Shown here in pieces: positions 8,792 through 16,255 of a stretch of DNA of 64,000 bases. The notes beneath the pieces are model-generated. The model saw only the letters and a list, made by a program, of their open reading frames with translations. It was not told the origin of the DNA and did no database searches. The translations under genes and the position numbers were made by a program. The first letter of the stretch is position 1; every line of letters starts with the position of its first letter. The DNA lies in contig NZ_CP095390.1 in the NCBI RefSeq assembly GCF_023008585.1, positions 3,224,001 through 3,288,000 of the forward strand, in the 5' to 3' direction. The DNA is from Natribaculum breve. GTDB lineage: Archaea; Halobacteriota; Halobacteria; Halobacteriales; Natrialbaceae.

Positions 8792-8970
8792 CAGAACCGG
8801 TAGGTGTCGGTCTCGTCTCGCTCTCGAGCGGGCCGCGCCTGGGCGGCGCAGTCTGCACACAGGCCGAGGTCGGCGTCGTAGTGAACCTCGCAGACGAGGG
8901 CCCCGCAGTTGTCACACCGGTGTTCGGCGGGACGGGATTCGCAGATCTGGCACAGGCCGGTGATGCTCAT
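8791..8970 (-). CDS. 59-residue double zinc-finger protein
   Basis: This short frame begins MSITGLCQICESRPAEHRC. It has an ordered set of metal ligands: C7-x2-C10, C19-x2-C22, C27-x2-H30 and C38-x2-C41, enough for two zinc ions in a B-box- or treble-clef-like cross-brace. Haloarchaea have many such small zinc-finger proteins; most have unknown roles. It overlaps the next gene by one base. The regular spacing of the Cys pairs and normal codon use make a real gene very likely. Confidence 0.8.
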   Translation of the reverse strand: MSITGLCQICESRPAEHRCDNCGALVCEVHYDADLGLCADCAAQARPARERDETDTYRF

Positions 8971-9119
8971 GGCGAGACGTACGGGCTCGAGTGGCTTGAA
9001 ACCGGGCCGGAGTCGCCACCTCGCTGCGTTCGCGCCACCGTCCTCGAGGTGCGACCTTCCTCACCGCCGACTCGGCCGACGGCGTGAACTTTAGGAGTGT
9101 GCACGCCGAAGAATACGTC

Positions 9120-9659
9120 GTGCAACGGTCGCCGTTCGTCCTCGGGCTGGCCGCAGTGTTCGCAGGCATGGCAGCGTTGCTGATCGGCGGTGCCGCCGTC
9201 AGCGGTCAGCCGTTCGCGCTGGTCGTCGCCGTCCCGCTCGGACTGACCAGCTACTTCATGTACTACCACGGCAGCGGGAAACTCGCGGAGGCCGTTTACC
9301 AGCGACAGCAGGGCCGCCGTCGCGACGACTTCGAGGCGCGATCGCGCGGTGGTTTCGGCGCGGGGCCGCGCTCGCGCGGGCGAGCCCGCACTCGAGCCGA
9401 ACGCGAGGCGCGTGCCCGGTTCGGCGTCGGGGCCGACTCGAGAGCACGCAGGGGCGGGGCCCGGAGTCGCCCACCCCGCCCGGAGCAGGGCCCGTCGCGT
9501 GCCGAAGCCCGGAAGGTACTCGGCGTCAGCACCGACGCCGATTCCGCGGAGATCAAACGCGCCTACCGAGAGAAGGTAAAGGAGGTCCACCCCGACCGCG
9601 GCGGCGACGAGGAGACGTTCAAACGCGTGACCGCAGCGTACGAGCGTCTCAGCGACTAG
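9120..9659 (+). CDS. Membrane-anchored J-domain protein
   Basis: 179 residues from GTG 9120. Two hydrophobic segments lie near residues 5-45, then a basic Arg/Gly-rich linker of about 60 residues, then a C-terminal J domain (about 120-178) with the essential HPD (EVHPDRGGD) that stimulates Hsp70/DnaK ATPase. The layout resembles Tim14/Pam18-like J-proteins with an N-terminal anchor. GTG codons at 9084 and 9099 are in frame, but a TTTAGG-type box at 9090-9095 would put a leaderless start at 9120. The Arg-rich linker is unusual in an acidic halophile proteome and may contact nucleic acid or lipid. Confidence 0.85.
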   Translation: MQRSPFVLGLAAVFAGMAALLIGGAAVSGQPFALVVAVPLGLTSYFMYYHGSGKLAEAVYQRQQGRRRDDFEARSRGGFGAGPRSRGRARTRAEREARARFGVGADSRARRGGARSRPPRPEQGPSRAEARKVLGVSTDADSAEIKRAYREKVKEVHPDRGGDEETFKRVTAAYERLSD

Positions 9660-9733
9660 CTCGGGACCGCAACTGTGTCATCGATTGACGAACGACGAGA
9701 AGCCTTTTGCTGTGTGACCCTCTAGCGGGGAAT

Positions 9734-11335
9734 ATGAGCCGTGACCGGGCCCTGCTGGAGCGGGCCCTGGAACGTGGCGAACAGGACGGTGGCAGCATCG
9801 AGTTCAAGGAGCGACTCTTGCAGGACGTCCACCTCGCGGACGGCCGACGGGAGAGTCTTGCCGCCCAGCTTCGACACCGCGTTCTCTCCGGCGACGGCGA
9901 GGCGACGTACGTCGTCGGCGTGACCGACGACGGTGGCCTCGCCGGCATCGATCCCGACACGTTCTCCGAGACGATGGACGTCCTCTCGCTGCTGGCCGAG
10001 GAGGCCGGTGCCCACATCGACGACGTCCAGACGTGGGGCGTCAAAGACGGACTCGTCGGCGTCGCGACGATCTGCGACGGTGCCGTCCTCGAGACCGACG
10101 ACGAACACGTCGTCGTCGGGACGGCCGGCCACGTCGACCACGGCAAGAGCACGCTCGTTGGCTCGCTGATCACCGGAACCGCAGACGACGGCGACGGCGG
10201 GACGCGGGCGTACCTCGACGTCCAGCCCCACGAGGTCGAACGGGGGCTCTCCGCCGACCTCTCGTACGCCGTCTACGGCTTCGACGACGACGGGCCAGTC
10301 CACGTACGCAACCCCGACCGCAAGGCCGACCGCGCACAGGTCGTCGAGGAGGCCGACCGCCTCGTGTCGTTCGTCGACACCGTCGGCCACGAGCCGTGGC
10401 TGCGGACGACCATTCGCGGGCTCGTCGGGCAGAAACTCGACTACGGCCTGCTCGTCGTCGCCGCGGACGACGGGCCGACCCGGACCACGCGCGAACACCT
10501 GGGCGTCTTGCTCGCCACCGACCTCCCGACGATCGTCGCGCTCACCAAGACCGACCTCGTCGACGACGAGCGGGTCGCCGAGGTCGAACGCGAGGTCGAG
10601 CGCCTGCTGCGCGACGTCGGCAAATCCCCACTGCGGATCGAGCGCCACGGCGTCGACGCGGCCGTCGAGGAGATCGGCGACACCGTCGTCCCGATCGTCG
10701 AGACCAGCGCCGTCACGATGGCGGGACTCGAGACGCTCGACGAACTGTTCGATCGCCTCCCGAAGACCACCGACGACGACGGCGAGTTCCGGATGTACGT
10801 CGACCGAAGTTACTCCGTCACCGGCGTCGGCGCGGTCGCCTCCGGCACCGTGATGGCCGGCGAGGTCGAGGCCGGGGACGACCTCCTGCTCGGCCCGATG
10901 CCCGACGGTCACTTCGAGGAAGTCGAAGTGCGCTCGATCGAGATGCACTACCACCGCGTCGACCGGGCACGGGCCGGCCGGATCGTCGGCATCGCGCTCA
11001 AGGGAATCAAAGAGACCGCCATCGAACGCGGGATGGTCCTCCTGCCGGCAGACGCCGACCCCACGCCGGTCCGCGAGTTCGAGGCCGAGGTGATGGTGCT
11101 CAACCACCCGACCCGGATCGGCGACGGCTACGAACCCGTCGTCCACCTGGAGACGATCGGCGAGGCCGCGGCGTTCTACCCCGAGGACGGTCGCCTCCTG
11201 CCCGGCGACAGCGGGAAGACCCGCGTCCGATTCAAGTTCCGGCCGTACCTGGTCGAGGAGGGACAGAAGTTCGTCTTCCGCGAGGGCCGGAGCAAGGGCG
11301 TCGGGACGGTGACCGACGTCGACCCGATCGACTGA
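9734..11335 (+). CDS. GTPBP1-like translational GTPase
   Basis: 533 residues. An N-terminal region of about 120 residues precedes an EF-Tu-like G domain: GHVDHGKST at about 131-139 (P loop), VDTVGHEPW at about 214-222 (G3), and TKTD near 270 (G4). Two beta-barrel domains follow. This order matches the archaeal/eukaryotic GTPBP1-GTPBP2 family, which is related to EF-1A and linked to translation quality control or mRNA decay. The ATG at 9734 has a TTTTG-type box about 28 bases upstream, supporting the start. It is a single-gene unit; the next gene is convergent. Confidence 0.9.
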   Translation: MSRDRALLERALERGEQDGGSIEFKERLLQDVHLADGRRESLAAQLRHRVLSGDGEATYVVGVTDDGGLAGIDPDTFSETMDVLSLLAEEAGAHIDDVQTWGVKDGLVGVATICDGAVLETDDEHVVVGTAGHVDHGKSTLVGSLITGTADDGDGGTRAYLDVQPHEVERGLSADLSYAVYGFDDDGPVHVRNPDRKADRAQVVEEADRLVSFVDTVGHEPWLRTTIRGLVGQKLDYGLLVVAADDGPTRTTREHLGVLLATDLPTIVALTKTDLVDDERVAEVEREVERLLRDVGKSPLRIERHGVDAAVEEIGDTVVPIVETSAVTMAGLETLDELFDRLPKTTDDDGEFRMYVDRSYSVTGVGAVASGTVMAGEVEAGDDLLLGPMPDGHFEEVEVRSIEMHYHRVDRARAGRIVGIALKGIKETAIERGMVLLPADADPTPVREFEAEVMVLNHPTRIGDGYEPVVHLETIGEAAAFYPEDGRLLPGDSGKTRVRFKFRPYLVEEGQKFVFREGRSKGVGTVTDVDPID

Positions 11336-11343
11336 CGGGCCGA

Positions 11344-11844
11344 CTACGCCGCCGTCCGTTCGCGACGATACCCGCTTTCGCTACGCTCGGCGAGATCCAG
11401 CACGACCGCCCACTCGAGGACCCGCTCGACGCGCTCGCGCCAGACCTCGTCGACCCGGTCGCCGTACCGGTACTGTTCGTACTGGGGAATCTTCTCGCGA
11501 AATCGTTCGTACACTTCGTCGGTCGACAGCGGCCCGTCGGCGGCCTCGAGCGTCTCGAGGACGGCCTCGACGCCGTAGATCCGTTCGCGAAACGTCCGAC
11601 GCAGCTCTTCGGGATCCAGGTCGCGCCGCGTCCGGGTGAATCCGGACGATCCCTCCTCTGCCAGCCCGAGCGCACGCAGGAAGGTCAGCCACGTCCGGGC
11701 CTCGTCTCGCGGTGCGATCTCGGTCCGGCGCATGATCCGCGCACAGCAGTCGTCCTCGTTCGCGGGAATCAGCGGCACCGCCTGCTGGACGGTCGCGATC
11801 GACTCGAGGTCCTCGGGTGCCTCGGGAACGAGTTTGAACTGCAC
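11344..11844 (-). CDS. Conserved haloarchaeal protein, helical, winged-helix-like
   Basis: 166 residues, soluble and helical. The segment PLSTDEVYERFREKIPQYEQYRYGDRV (abbreviated here; around residues 104-130) is consistent with a winged-helix motif. The pair CC near residues 33-34 is notable. No family recognised. It starts 2 bp downstream of the mch stop (11847) and shares its strand, so it is probably the second gene of an mch operon. Convergent with the GTPase gene, with only 8 bp between stops. Confidence 0.7.
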   Translation of the reverse strand: MQFKLVPEAPEDLESIATVQQAVPLIPANEDDCCARIMRRTEIAPRDEARTWLTFLRALGLAEEGSSGFTRTRRDLDPEELRRTFRERIYGVEAVLETLEAADGPLSTDEVYERFREKIPQYEQYRYGDRVDEVWRERVERVLEWAVVLDLAERSESGYRRERTAA

Positions 11845-11846
11845 GG

Positions 11847-12779
11847 TTACAGGTTAAAGGAGTCGGCCACCAGCGACTCGTTCGTCTCGCCGTAGACGTG
11901 CGTCGGACCGCCAAGCACGTCGACGGTGACTTTCGCCGGGGCGAACAGCTCCGCGGGCGTCTCCGCGAACGACCACTCGAGATCCTCGAAGATCTCGGCG
12001 AACGGCCGGCCGTGTTCGTCGGCCGCAGTCGAGGGAATCTCGTCGAAGCGGTCGAACTCCTCCCGGACGACGAGGTGGGCCGTCCCGCCGTAGGCGAGCG
12101 CGTCGTTCGTCCGCGCGATGGCCGCTCGTTCGTCGGCTGCGACGGGTGCGACCGGCGCACGGCCGGAGGCCGAGACGACGTCGAGCGGGTCGTAGCCCAG
12201 TTCGGCCAGCCGGAACGTGGCGAGTTCGGCGGCTCGAGCCGCGTTCGTGACGCTCCCGACGAGGCTCGCGGTCGGGTAAGCGAGCAGGAAGACCCCGTTC
12301 GTCTCGACGTCGGCGAAGTCGGCGACCTGTTCGGCTGCCGCCTCGGTCGGGTGCTCGTCGGTCTCGACGGCGAGTGCGGTCAGGTCGAAGGCGTCCGTGT
12401 AGCCGATCCGCTGGAACTCGTCTTCCTCGGCGACGAGCGCGCGGGCCGGGCCGCTGCCGAGTCCCTCGAAGTCCTCGGTCGCCAGCTCCCAGCCGGCCTT
12501 CTGGGAACACAACAGCGCGAGCGCAGGCTGGTCCGTCGAGAGCTCTACGTGTGGGATCGGTGCACCGTCGAGCTCCGCCAGCTCTCGCGACGGCGTCGCC
12601 AGCCCCGCCGTCTGAATCTCGGCCGCCAGCAGACCCGCCTCGAGTCCACCGTCGAACTCGACGCCGAAGTCGAGCACCGTCGCCTCGTTCTCGAGTTCGT
12701 ACGCGCCGACGTTCAGCTCCTCGGCGTACTCGAGGGCTTCGTCGATCAGCTCGATCGCCATCCGGTTGAGACTCTCCAT
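11847..12779 (-). CDS. mch: Methenyltetrahydromethanopterin cyclohydrolase
   Basis: 310 residues, the normal Mch length. Family hallmarks include MESLNRMAIELIDEAL at the start, PTASLVGSVTNAARAAELATF in the middle and YGGTAHLV. The enzyme interconverts methenyl- and formyl-tetrahydromethanopterin in C1 metabolism. Haloarchaea are not methanogens, so its natural C1 carrier here is uncertain. The ATG is placed by a TTTTAG box about 26 bases upstream (12801-12810), fitting leaderless initiation; the open frame further upstream is not needed. Confidence 0.9.
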   Translation of the reverse strand: MESLNRMAIELIDEALEYAEELNVGAYELENEATVLDFGVEFDGGLEAGLLAAEIQTAGLATPSRELAELDGAPIPHVELSTDQPALALLCSQKAGWELATEDFEGLGSGPARALVAEEDEFQRIGYTDAFDLTALAVETDEHPTEAAAEQVADFADVETNGVFLLAYPTASLVGSVTNAARAAELATFRLAELGYDPLDVVSASGRAPVAPVAADERAAIARTNDALAYGGTAHLVVREEFDRFDEIPSTAADEHGRPFAEIFEDLEWSFAETPAELFAPAKVTVDVLGGPTHVYGETNESLVADSFNL

Positions 12780-12855
12780 GAACGGGGGTTCTCCCTCCCG
12801 CCTAAAACAGTTTGCCAGTTCGTCTGTTGGCGCGACGCGTCGAGCGACGTGCCCG

Positions 12856-13140
12856 TCAGTCCGCCACGTCGTATCTGGCGTCCTCGATCGCGTCGCCGAT
12901 CGCGGCCCCGTCGACCGTCGACGGGTCGTGTTCGACGCGAACCTCGTCGCGCTCGTGGTCTGCCGTCGCCGAGGAGATCCCCGAAAGCGCCTCGAGTGCG
13001 TCGCGGACGTTCTGTCCACAGCCGCCGCAGGCCATGCCGTCGACCTCGAGTGTCGTCTGTTCCAGATCGTGACTCTCGTTCGATCTGCTTTGAGCGTTCT
13101 GCTCTCGTCTGCCGGCCGTCGTCTGCAGTATCGTTTTCAC
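12856..13140 (-). CDS. Heavy-metal-associated (CopZ-like) domain protein
   Basis: 94 residues from GTG 13140. The C-terminal about 65 residues are a ferredoxin-like HMA domain with the copper-binding loop GMACGGCGQNV (MxCxxC). It is likely a copper chaperone or metal sensor. The start is uncertain: homologues in memory begin only a few residues before TTLEVDGM, but no ATG/GTG/TTG is there in frame. A TTG at 13158 and this GTG are the available choices. The Arg/Gln-rich first 25 residues look unlike a folded domain. Confidence 0.75.
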   Translation of the reverse strand: MKTILQTTAGRREQNAQSRSNESHDLEQTTLEVDGMACGGCGQNVRDALEALSGISSATADHERDEVRVEHDPSTVDGAAIGDAIEDARYDVAD

Positions 13141-13174
13141 GCGTGCACGCGAGGTCAACGGACGTCCACGGCCG

Positions 13175-13489
13175 TTAGTGCTCCCGACTCGTCGCTTCCC
13201 TCCCGAGGTGTTCTTCCACCGCCGCGACTTTCTCCTCGGCGGCTCCCTCGCTCGTTCGTTTGTCGTCGATCTTCAACACCGTACTCACTCGATCCGCGTC
13301 GACCGCCTCGTGGGCCGCCCGCGCGGCGGCGAACAGTTCCGCGACGTCGTCGGCTTCGATCGTCGTCCCCATCGGCGTCGTCTCGTAGGCGACGTCGAAC
13401 TCCTCGAGCGCGTCGACTGCCTTCGCGACCTCGCCGGCCATACTCCCCTCGACGACCGGTGCGACGCTCAGAAACGCGATGACCGTCAT
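13175..13489 (-). CDS. MTH1187-family thiamine-binding protein (DUF77/YqgV-like)
   Basis: 104 residues with a ferredoxin-like fold typical of MTH1187/YkoF: it opens MTVIAFLSVAPVVEG and continues YETTPMGTTIEA, the strand near the thiamine pocket. Family members bind thiamine or its precursor and occur as multimers in the cytoplasm. A thiamine transport or salvage link is family knowledge; the neighbours give no support. The length is normal. Confidence 0.88.
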   Translation of the reverse strand: MTVIAFLSVAPVVEGSMAGEVAKAVDALEEFDVAYETTPMGTTIEADDVAELFAAARAAHEAVDADRVSTVLKIDDKRTSEGAAEEKVAAVEEHLGREATSREH

Positions 13490-13540
13490 ACGAACCTCGA
13501 GAACGTCGAGGAGAAAAGACCTGTCGGAGGGGTGGCCGGA

Positions 13541-13915
13541 CTACCGTCGTCTGCGGCCGTCGTCAGCGGGGAGGGGAGGGCGGGGGGCGTCAGCGGGCGG
13601 GTACACGAACACGTCGCCGTTCGCGTACACGTAGACGTCGTGGTCGAGGGCAGTGAACGCGACGTGTCCGATCGTCCGTTCCGATCCGTCGGCTTTCGAA
13701 CTGAAGATGTGCTCGAGTGCGTCCGGATCGACGCAATCGTACAGCGAGAACTCGCCCTGGGTGACGTCGACGTCTGCGATCGCCGCGAGTCCGTGTACGA
13801 TCGTCGTCGTTAACGTCGCGCTACCGTCCTCGTCGTAGCGGAGGACGTACCGATCGTTCGCTCGGTCGTACCGGGGACCGTACTGCTCGTCCGTGGAAGA
13901 TACTTTCGTTTGCAT
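13541..13915 (-). CDS. HalOD1 output-domain protein
   Basis: 124 residues. It has the haloarchaeal HalOD1 domain, a small alpha/beta domain predicted as signalling output and often found alone: LTTTIVHGLAAIADVDVTQGEFSLYDCVD (core shown in two parts: residues about 35-46 and 47-63), then EHIFSSKADGSER and HVAFTALDHDVYVYANGDVFVYP. A ligand is not known. An inverted repeat GTAGTA-N5-TACTAC at 13949-13965 lies 34 to 50 bases before the start and could bind a regulator. The Pro/Arg tail after residue 110 is unstructured. Confidence 0.8.
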   Translation of the reverse strand: MQTKVSSTDEQYGPRYDRANDRYVLRYDEDGSATLTTTIVHGLAAIADVDVTQGEFSLYDCVDPDALEHIFSSKADGSERTIGHVAFTALDHDVYVYANGDVFVYPPADAPRPPLPADDGRRRR

Positions 13916-14268
13916 TGCGGTGCCTACCGTTCAATCGTCCATTGGATCGTAGTAACTCGTACTACAAAAGTCAATCGGCGACAGAATTAGTGACCGTACG
14001 TTACATTCACGACGCTTGTACTGTCGATCGTATCTCACACTCTGTCGATCGAGATCGTTTCGCCAGTTGAACTATCAGCCGCCGACGCCGGCACAGATCG
14101 TGTAGAACCCTGACGAAATACGTCGTTACTCGAGTACCCATACCGGCGCTCGCGAGTAAGAACGTCTTTCTCGGCCGAATCTCTCCCTCCAGTCGGTTCA
14201 CTCGAGTCGTCTCTCTGGTGGCACGCTCGAGACGTCTCTCGCCCGCTGTCGAAGCGGGCCCGGAGAAC

Positions 14269-14289
14269 TGCGCTGGCTGGGATTTGAAC
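14269..14289 (-). repeat. Copy of the tRNA-Gly 3' end (att-like, copy 1)
   Basis: On the minus strand it reads TTCAAATCCCAGCCAGCGCA plus one base, identical to the T-loop to discriminator part of the tRNA-Gly at 14562. Upstream of it on that strand the match stops at the T loop. The flank on the other side (AGTTCTCCG) also resembles the bases after the real tRNA. This is how remnants of integrase attachment sites look. Confidence 0.7.
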
Positions 14290-14435
14290 GACGCCGAGAC
14301 GTTCCGGGCGCGTGGCTCGCTTCGCTCGCCATTCCGGGCTGCGACTCGTCTACTTCAAATCCAGATCGACATTCCTGAATTCATCGCGTACTCGCGACAC
14401 GCTCGCGGCCGCTCGTCGGATCGAACTCAGAGAAA

Positions 14436-14456
14436 TGCGCTGGCTGGGATTTGAAC
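14436..14456 (-). repeat. Copy of the tRNA-Gly 3' end (att-like, copy 2)
   Basis: The same 20 bases as copy 1 and the intact tRNA, followed on the minus strand by ATTTCTCTG, close to ATTTCTCCG after the real tRNA. The copies are 167 bp (copy 1 to 2) and 126 bp (copy 2 to tRNA) apart. The DNA between copies is partly similar, so a whole unit may have been duplicated. Confidence 0.7.
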
Positions 14457-14499
14457 CACGGTCGCAGCGAAGCTGCTCTCTGATTCAAAGCCAGATTCG

Positions 14500-14562
14500 A
14501 TTTCTCCGAACACGAATACTCGCGTTGCTACGCAACGCTCGCGACGTTGTGTTCGGAGAAAT
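14500..14562. repeat. Long hairpin directly downstream of tRNA-Gly
   Basis: A perfect 14-bp inverted repeat (14500-14513 with 14549-14562, outer words TTTCTCCGAACAC and its complement) encloses a second perfect hairpin, GCGTTGC-3 nt-GCAACGC (14522-14538). The outer arm touches the last base of the tRNA. In the transcript it would form just after the tRNA 3' end, so it could affect 3' processing or termination, or be part of an integrase core site. Confidence 0.7.
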
Positions 14563-14632
14563 GCGCTGGCTGGGATTTGAACCCAGGTTGTGACCATGGC
14601 AAGGTCACGTGATACCACTACACTACCAGCGC
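14562..14632 (-). tRNA. tRNA-Gly (anticodon GCC)
   Basis: The 71-base cloverleaf folds fully on the minus strand: acceptor GCGCTGG with CCAGCGC, D stem GTGT/TCAC region, anticodon stem TGACC/GGTCA with loop TTGCCAT (anticodon GCC), T stem CTGGG/CCCAG with loop TTCAAAT. The discriminator base is A; CCA is not encoded. It decodes GGC/GGT. There is no intron. Confidence 0.95.
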
Positions 14633-14671
14633 CCTACTTCTTTGCTGCACTCTCATCTAATTCGGCATGGA

Positions 14672-14681
14672 TGTATAAGGG
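14672..14681 (-). promoter_or_regulatory. TATA box of tRNA-Gly
   Basis: On the minus strand CCTTATACAT lies about 40 to 49 bases before the tRNA 5' end, which would start a transcript with a leader of about 15 to 20 bases to be removed by RNase P. Confidence 0.5.
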
Positions 14682-14845
14682 TTGCGAATCGACCGAGCTG
14701 TGGATGGAGACGACGTATCATACCAGATCGTCGATCCGATTCTTTCGAATTCGAATCAGACGACGATCGTATCGCAGTCTCGTGGTTTCTCGGCGCTCCT
14801 CGAGTCGCTCGCGGGTCGTGGTGACAACCAGCGAGACGAGACGTG

Positions 14846-14955
14846 ATACTGCCGGACGACACGGTGCAGCCATCGATCGCACTCGAGACGCTGTCGTCGC
14901 TGCCGACGGCCGTCGAGACGCGATCGAGGAGTCACTGACTGTTGTCCGGTAATAT
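14846..14955. repeat. 110-bp palindromic dispersed element, copy A
   Basis: It begins ATACTGCCGGAC and ends GTTGTCCGGTAATAT, so the ends are imperfect inverted repeats. Inside, CATCGATCGCACTCGA (offset 26-41) and GAGACGCGATCGA (offset 70-82) are identical and at the same offsets as in copy B (43777-43886), which has the same total length. No protein is encoded. It resembles a MITE or an extragenic palindrome family. Confidence 0.75.
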
Positions 14956-15005
14956 GAGAAGCAGTCGGGAGCAGCCGGTGCCAGCCGAAGAACGCGCGCG
15001 ACTGG

Positions 15006-15521
15006 CTACTGTTCTGGCTCGAGTGCGTCGTCGACCAGCGCCATGAACCGATCGACGAGGCGGTCGACGGTCGACGGTTTGACCTCCTCGAGGAGGTCTC
15101 TGGTCTCGTCGGGTCGGGTCAGGTCGAGGACGACTCCCTCCGTGGTGTGGCGTTTCCTGACGACGTCCTGTTCGGTGAGGCGATTCAAGTGCCACTCGAG
15201 TGTGCTCCGGGCGATGCCGATCGAGTCTGCCACGTCGCCGGGCCGGGCGGGGCCGTTGGCGAGCAGATAACAGAGGAGTTCGCGGCTGGTCTCGCGGCGA
15301 AACAGGGCGATGGCGGCCCGTTCCCACTCGGAGTACGTCGGCGGGTAGTAGTGGGTCTGCCCGTAGACGTGCTCGTCGACGATCTCGCTGGCACGGCTGA
15401 GTTTGCGAACGTGGTACTGTACCTGTCCCGACGCGAGGTCGAGTTCGCGCACGAGCGCGTTGAAGTGGACACCGGGATTGGCTTCGATGTAGTCGTGGAT
15501 CTGTCGGCGCGTATCTGTCAT
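15006..15521 (-). CDS. Winged-helix transcriptional regulator (two-wHTH haloarchaeal type)
   Basis: 171 residues. The N-terminal winged helix (residues 1-60) has RQIHDYIEANPGVHFNALVRELDLASGQVQYHVRKL, given here as its start at residue 5 and the recognition helix near residue 33. A second winged helix follows at about 75-135 (RPGDVADSIGIARSTLEWHLNRL region). Such double-wHTH proteins are common haloarchaeal regulators. It is divergent from a small membrane-protein gene at 15767 and may control it across the 245-bp spacer. A longer frame upstream of this ATG is less likely. Confidence 0.83.
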   Translation of the reverse strand: MTDTRRQIHDYIEANPGVHFNALVRELDLASGQVQYHVRKLSRASEIVDEHVYGQTHYYPPTYSEWERAAIALFRRETSRELLCYLLANGPARPGDVADSIGIARSTLEWHLNRLTEQDVVRKRHTTEGVVLDLTRPDETRDLLEEVKPSTVDRLVDRFMALVDDALEPEQ

Positions 15522-15766
15522 GGGTCTACTCTCAGGGTCGGTCCGTATGCGTGGCCGAGAGCGCGGTCGCAGTAGACGTCGGCGACGTCGACCACCGACG
15601 GGGGTCGACTGCCATCGGTGGCTGGCCACTCTCGGCCGTTACGCGAACCTTGTAACCTCTTTAGAGTAGGTCTGACGCGCATTTTCACTGCGTGGGAATC
15701 GGAAGACAGGTTAATGACGAGCTAGTACGAGGAACAACATTGAAAATCGTCGAGTGTTGGTGGCGA

Positions 15767-16105
15767 ATGCACGGATTTATCGACGCAACGATCCCGCTCG
15801 AGGCCTACCCGGAGGTGAGCGGGTCGCCTCTGCTGATTTCGGTGATACTGCTGGCCGCGAGTGGGACGGGGGCACTGTTCGTCGTCGGACTCTTCGCCTG
15901 GTATCGACGTCGAAGCGTCACCTACCTGTTGATCACGACGGCGCTTGGAATCCTCGCGTTGCGCGCAGTTGTCGGACTCGGAACGGTGATGGGGCTGGTG
16001 CCGATGTTCGTCCACCACCTGACCGCACACCTGTTCGACTTTCTGATCTCGCTGCTGTTGCTCAGTGCGGTGTTCGTCGGTCGAAAGGAACGTCGCCGAT
16101 CGTGA
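15767..16105 (+). CDS. Small membrane protein, possibly DUF7471-like
   Basis: 112 residues with three predicted membrane helices (about 20-45, 52-73 and 80-105) and a positively charged end (GRKERRRS). It begins MHGFIDATIPLEAYPEV. Two His residues in VHHLTAHLFD lie at the third helix. Function unknown; DUF7471 is a tentative recollection. The divergent double winged-helix gene next to it suggests regulated expression. The upstream in-frame extension lacks a good start. Confidence 0.7.
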   Translation: MHGFIDATIPLEAYPEVSGSPLLISVILLAASGTGALFVVGLFAWYRRRSVTYLLITTALGILALRAVVGLGTVMGLVPMFVHHLTAHLFDFLISLLLLSAVFVGRKERRRS

Positions 16106-16190
16106 CCGTCTCTCGCTCTATCGTAACTGTGCCCCGAATTATCACGAATTCTGGACTGTGAACCCCTCACAGCCGGAAACGAATCCGCTA

Positions 16191-16200
16191 CCCTTTTAAG
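16191..16200 (+). promoter_or_regulatory. TATA box of the ribosomal-protein superoperon
   Basis: CCCTTTTAAG lies 56 to 65 bases before the ATG of the first gene (16256), giving a leader of roughly 30 bases. No other promoter-like spacing is seen until the end of secY, where genes overlap or touch. Confidence 0.5.
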
Positions 16201-16255
16201 ACCCTGTACGCAAGAATCGCTACAGTCTAGTGACGAGGCGCCGAAGCGTCACGGC

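Larger units (their letters stand above)
13916..14561. other. Gene-free region between HalOD1 gene and tRNA-Gly
   Basis: No frame here has convincing codon use or a family match. The first 350 bp show no repeats. From 14269 on it contains two extra copies of the tRNA-Gly 3' end and a strong hairpin (separate entries). The base composition is less GC-rich than the coding DNA, and several CG-rich palindromic words (TCGCTTCGCTCGC near 14312) occur. Confidence 0.6.
14633..15005. other. Gene-free region with palindromic element A
   Basis: Apart from the tRNA promoter and the 110-bp palindromic element at 14846-14955 (separate entry) I see no gene. The region separates the tRNA from the end of a winged-helix regulator gene. 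Confidence 0.6.

Noticed and set aside
14269..14289. Second and third tRNA-Gly genes
   Set aside because: Only the 3' part is present at 14269 and 14436; no acceptor 5' strand, D arm or anticodon.
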